DNA of 6,141 nt from assembly GCA_013298325.1 (NCBI GenBank), contig JAAFHJ010000311.1, forward strand, positions 1 through 6,141. Direction: 5' to 3'. Source of the DNA: Myxococcales bacterium (GTDB lineage Bacteria > Myxococcota_A > Polyangia > Polyangiales > Polyangiaceae). The position numbers and the translations under genes are program-made. This document shows positions 5,867-6,141 of the stretch, in pieces. Numbering within the stretch: the stretch's first letter is position 1; each line of letters starts with the position of its first letter. The notes under the pieces are model-generated. The model was not told the DNA's origin, did no database searches, and worked only from the letters and a program-made list of their open reading frames with translations.

Positions 5867-6141
5867 GGGCTCTCCGGAAAATGGCAGGCAAATCTGTGGG
5901 TTGCGTCGTCCGACGCGACCGACATTTCCGGCATTGTCACGTCACAAGTCCCCGGCTTGCCCGACGGGCACCGCGGAAAGTACGGGCACCCATCTTCTTC
6001 GGATGCACGAGCGGGAGAAGTCGCATCCGTAAGCACCGGCAATGCGCGGCGTGCCGCCTCGTTTCCGGGGACGGCAGCCAGGAGCGTCCGTGTGTACGGG
6101 TGGATGGCGCCCCGATAGAGGCGTTCCGCGCTTGCCTCCTC
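5863..6141 (-). CDS. Oligopeptide/dipeptide-type ABC transporter ATP-binding protein (partial, C-terminal 92 residues)
   Basis: Only the end of the gene is in the window, read from 6141 to the TGA at 5865-5863. The sequence has the C-terminal domain specific to Opp/Dpp-family ATPases: LYRGAIHPYTRTLLAAVPG (8-26 of the visible part), then GCPYFPRCP (51-59), Cys66 and RFACHFPE (83-90). In this family the four cysteines (here Cys52, Cys58, Cys66 and Cys86) are conserved, and an iron-sulphur cluster has been reported for a DppD-type protein. The Walker and ABC signature motifs lie beyond the right edge, so OppD/DppD cannot be separated from OppF/DppF and I give no symbol. It would power import of peptides or similar solutes. 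The stop overlaps the kinase start by 4 nt, placing the kinase in the same message. No plus-strand gene is supported here. Confidence 0.9.
   Translation of the reverse strand, partial: EEASAERLYRGAIHPYTRTLLAAVPGNEAARRALPVLTDATSPARASEEDGCPYFPRCPSGKPGTCDVTMPEMSVASDDATHRFACHFPESP
5872..5875 (-). promoter_or_regulatory. Ribosome binding site of the Ser/Thr kinase
   Basis: GGAG on the minus strand, 5 nt before the GTG at 5866 and inside the last codons of the ABC ATPase. It decides in favour of the GTG start and coupled translation. Confidence 0.7.

Noticed and set aside
5573..6118. Plus-strand open frame of 181 codons opposite the kinase N-terminus and the ABC ATPase end
   Set aside because: Both minus-strand frames are conserved protein families with proper start and stop context; the plus frame has no recognisable content.

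Overview
The window is chromosomal DNA from a GC-rich bacterium. Coding density is high, and genes abut or overlap with recognisable Shine-Dalgarno sites. The mix of genes (a two-subunit pyruvate dehydrogenase E1, exported multihaem cytochrome and thioredoxin-like lipoproteins, and a membrane-anchored Hanks-type Ser/Thr kinase beside a peptide ABC transporter) fits a member of the Myxococcota or another deltaproteobacterial-type lineage. That assignment is an inference from gene content, not from a marker gene. No RNA gene, insertion sequence, CRISPR array or phage gene is visible.

Layout. (1) Positions 1-1843, minus strand: pdhA followed 14 nt later by pdhB, the alpha and beta subunits of E1 of the pyruvate dehydrogenase complex. 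pdhB runs off the left edge and lacks about its last 45 residues; because no stop lies in the window it is easily missed. (2) Positions 1844-2177: a 334 nt divergent intergenic region with two short perfect inverted repeats, a possible -10 element for pdhA and a strong ribosome binding site for the rightward genes. (3) Positions 2178-4736, plus strand: a tight three-gene unit (1 nt gap, then a 4 nt ATGA overlap). It encodes an exported helical, TPR-like protein, a lipoprotein with four CxxCH haem c sites, and a thioredoxin-fold lipoprotein with a WCPPC active site. (4) Positions 4751-6141, minus strand, convergent with unit 3: the C-terminal end of an oligopeptide/dipeptide-type ABC transporter ATPase, whose stop codon overlaps the GTG start of a Ser/Thr protein kinase with one C-terminal membrane segment.

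How the genes may work together. PdhA and PdhB form the thiamine diphosphate-dependent E1 that decarboxylates pyruvate; the genes for E2 and E3 would be expected beyond the left edge but are not seen. The plus-strand unit looks like a cell-envelope redox module in which the thioredoxin-like protein could reduce the cysteines of the CxxCH sites or another envelope disulphide; its true role is unknown. It is the least familiar part of the window. The kinase is probably co-translated with the peptide transporter, which suggests, but does not prove, that peptide uptake and phosphorylation signalling are linked in this organism.
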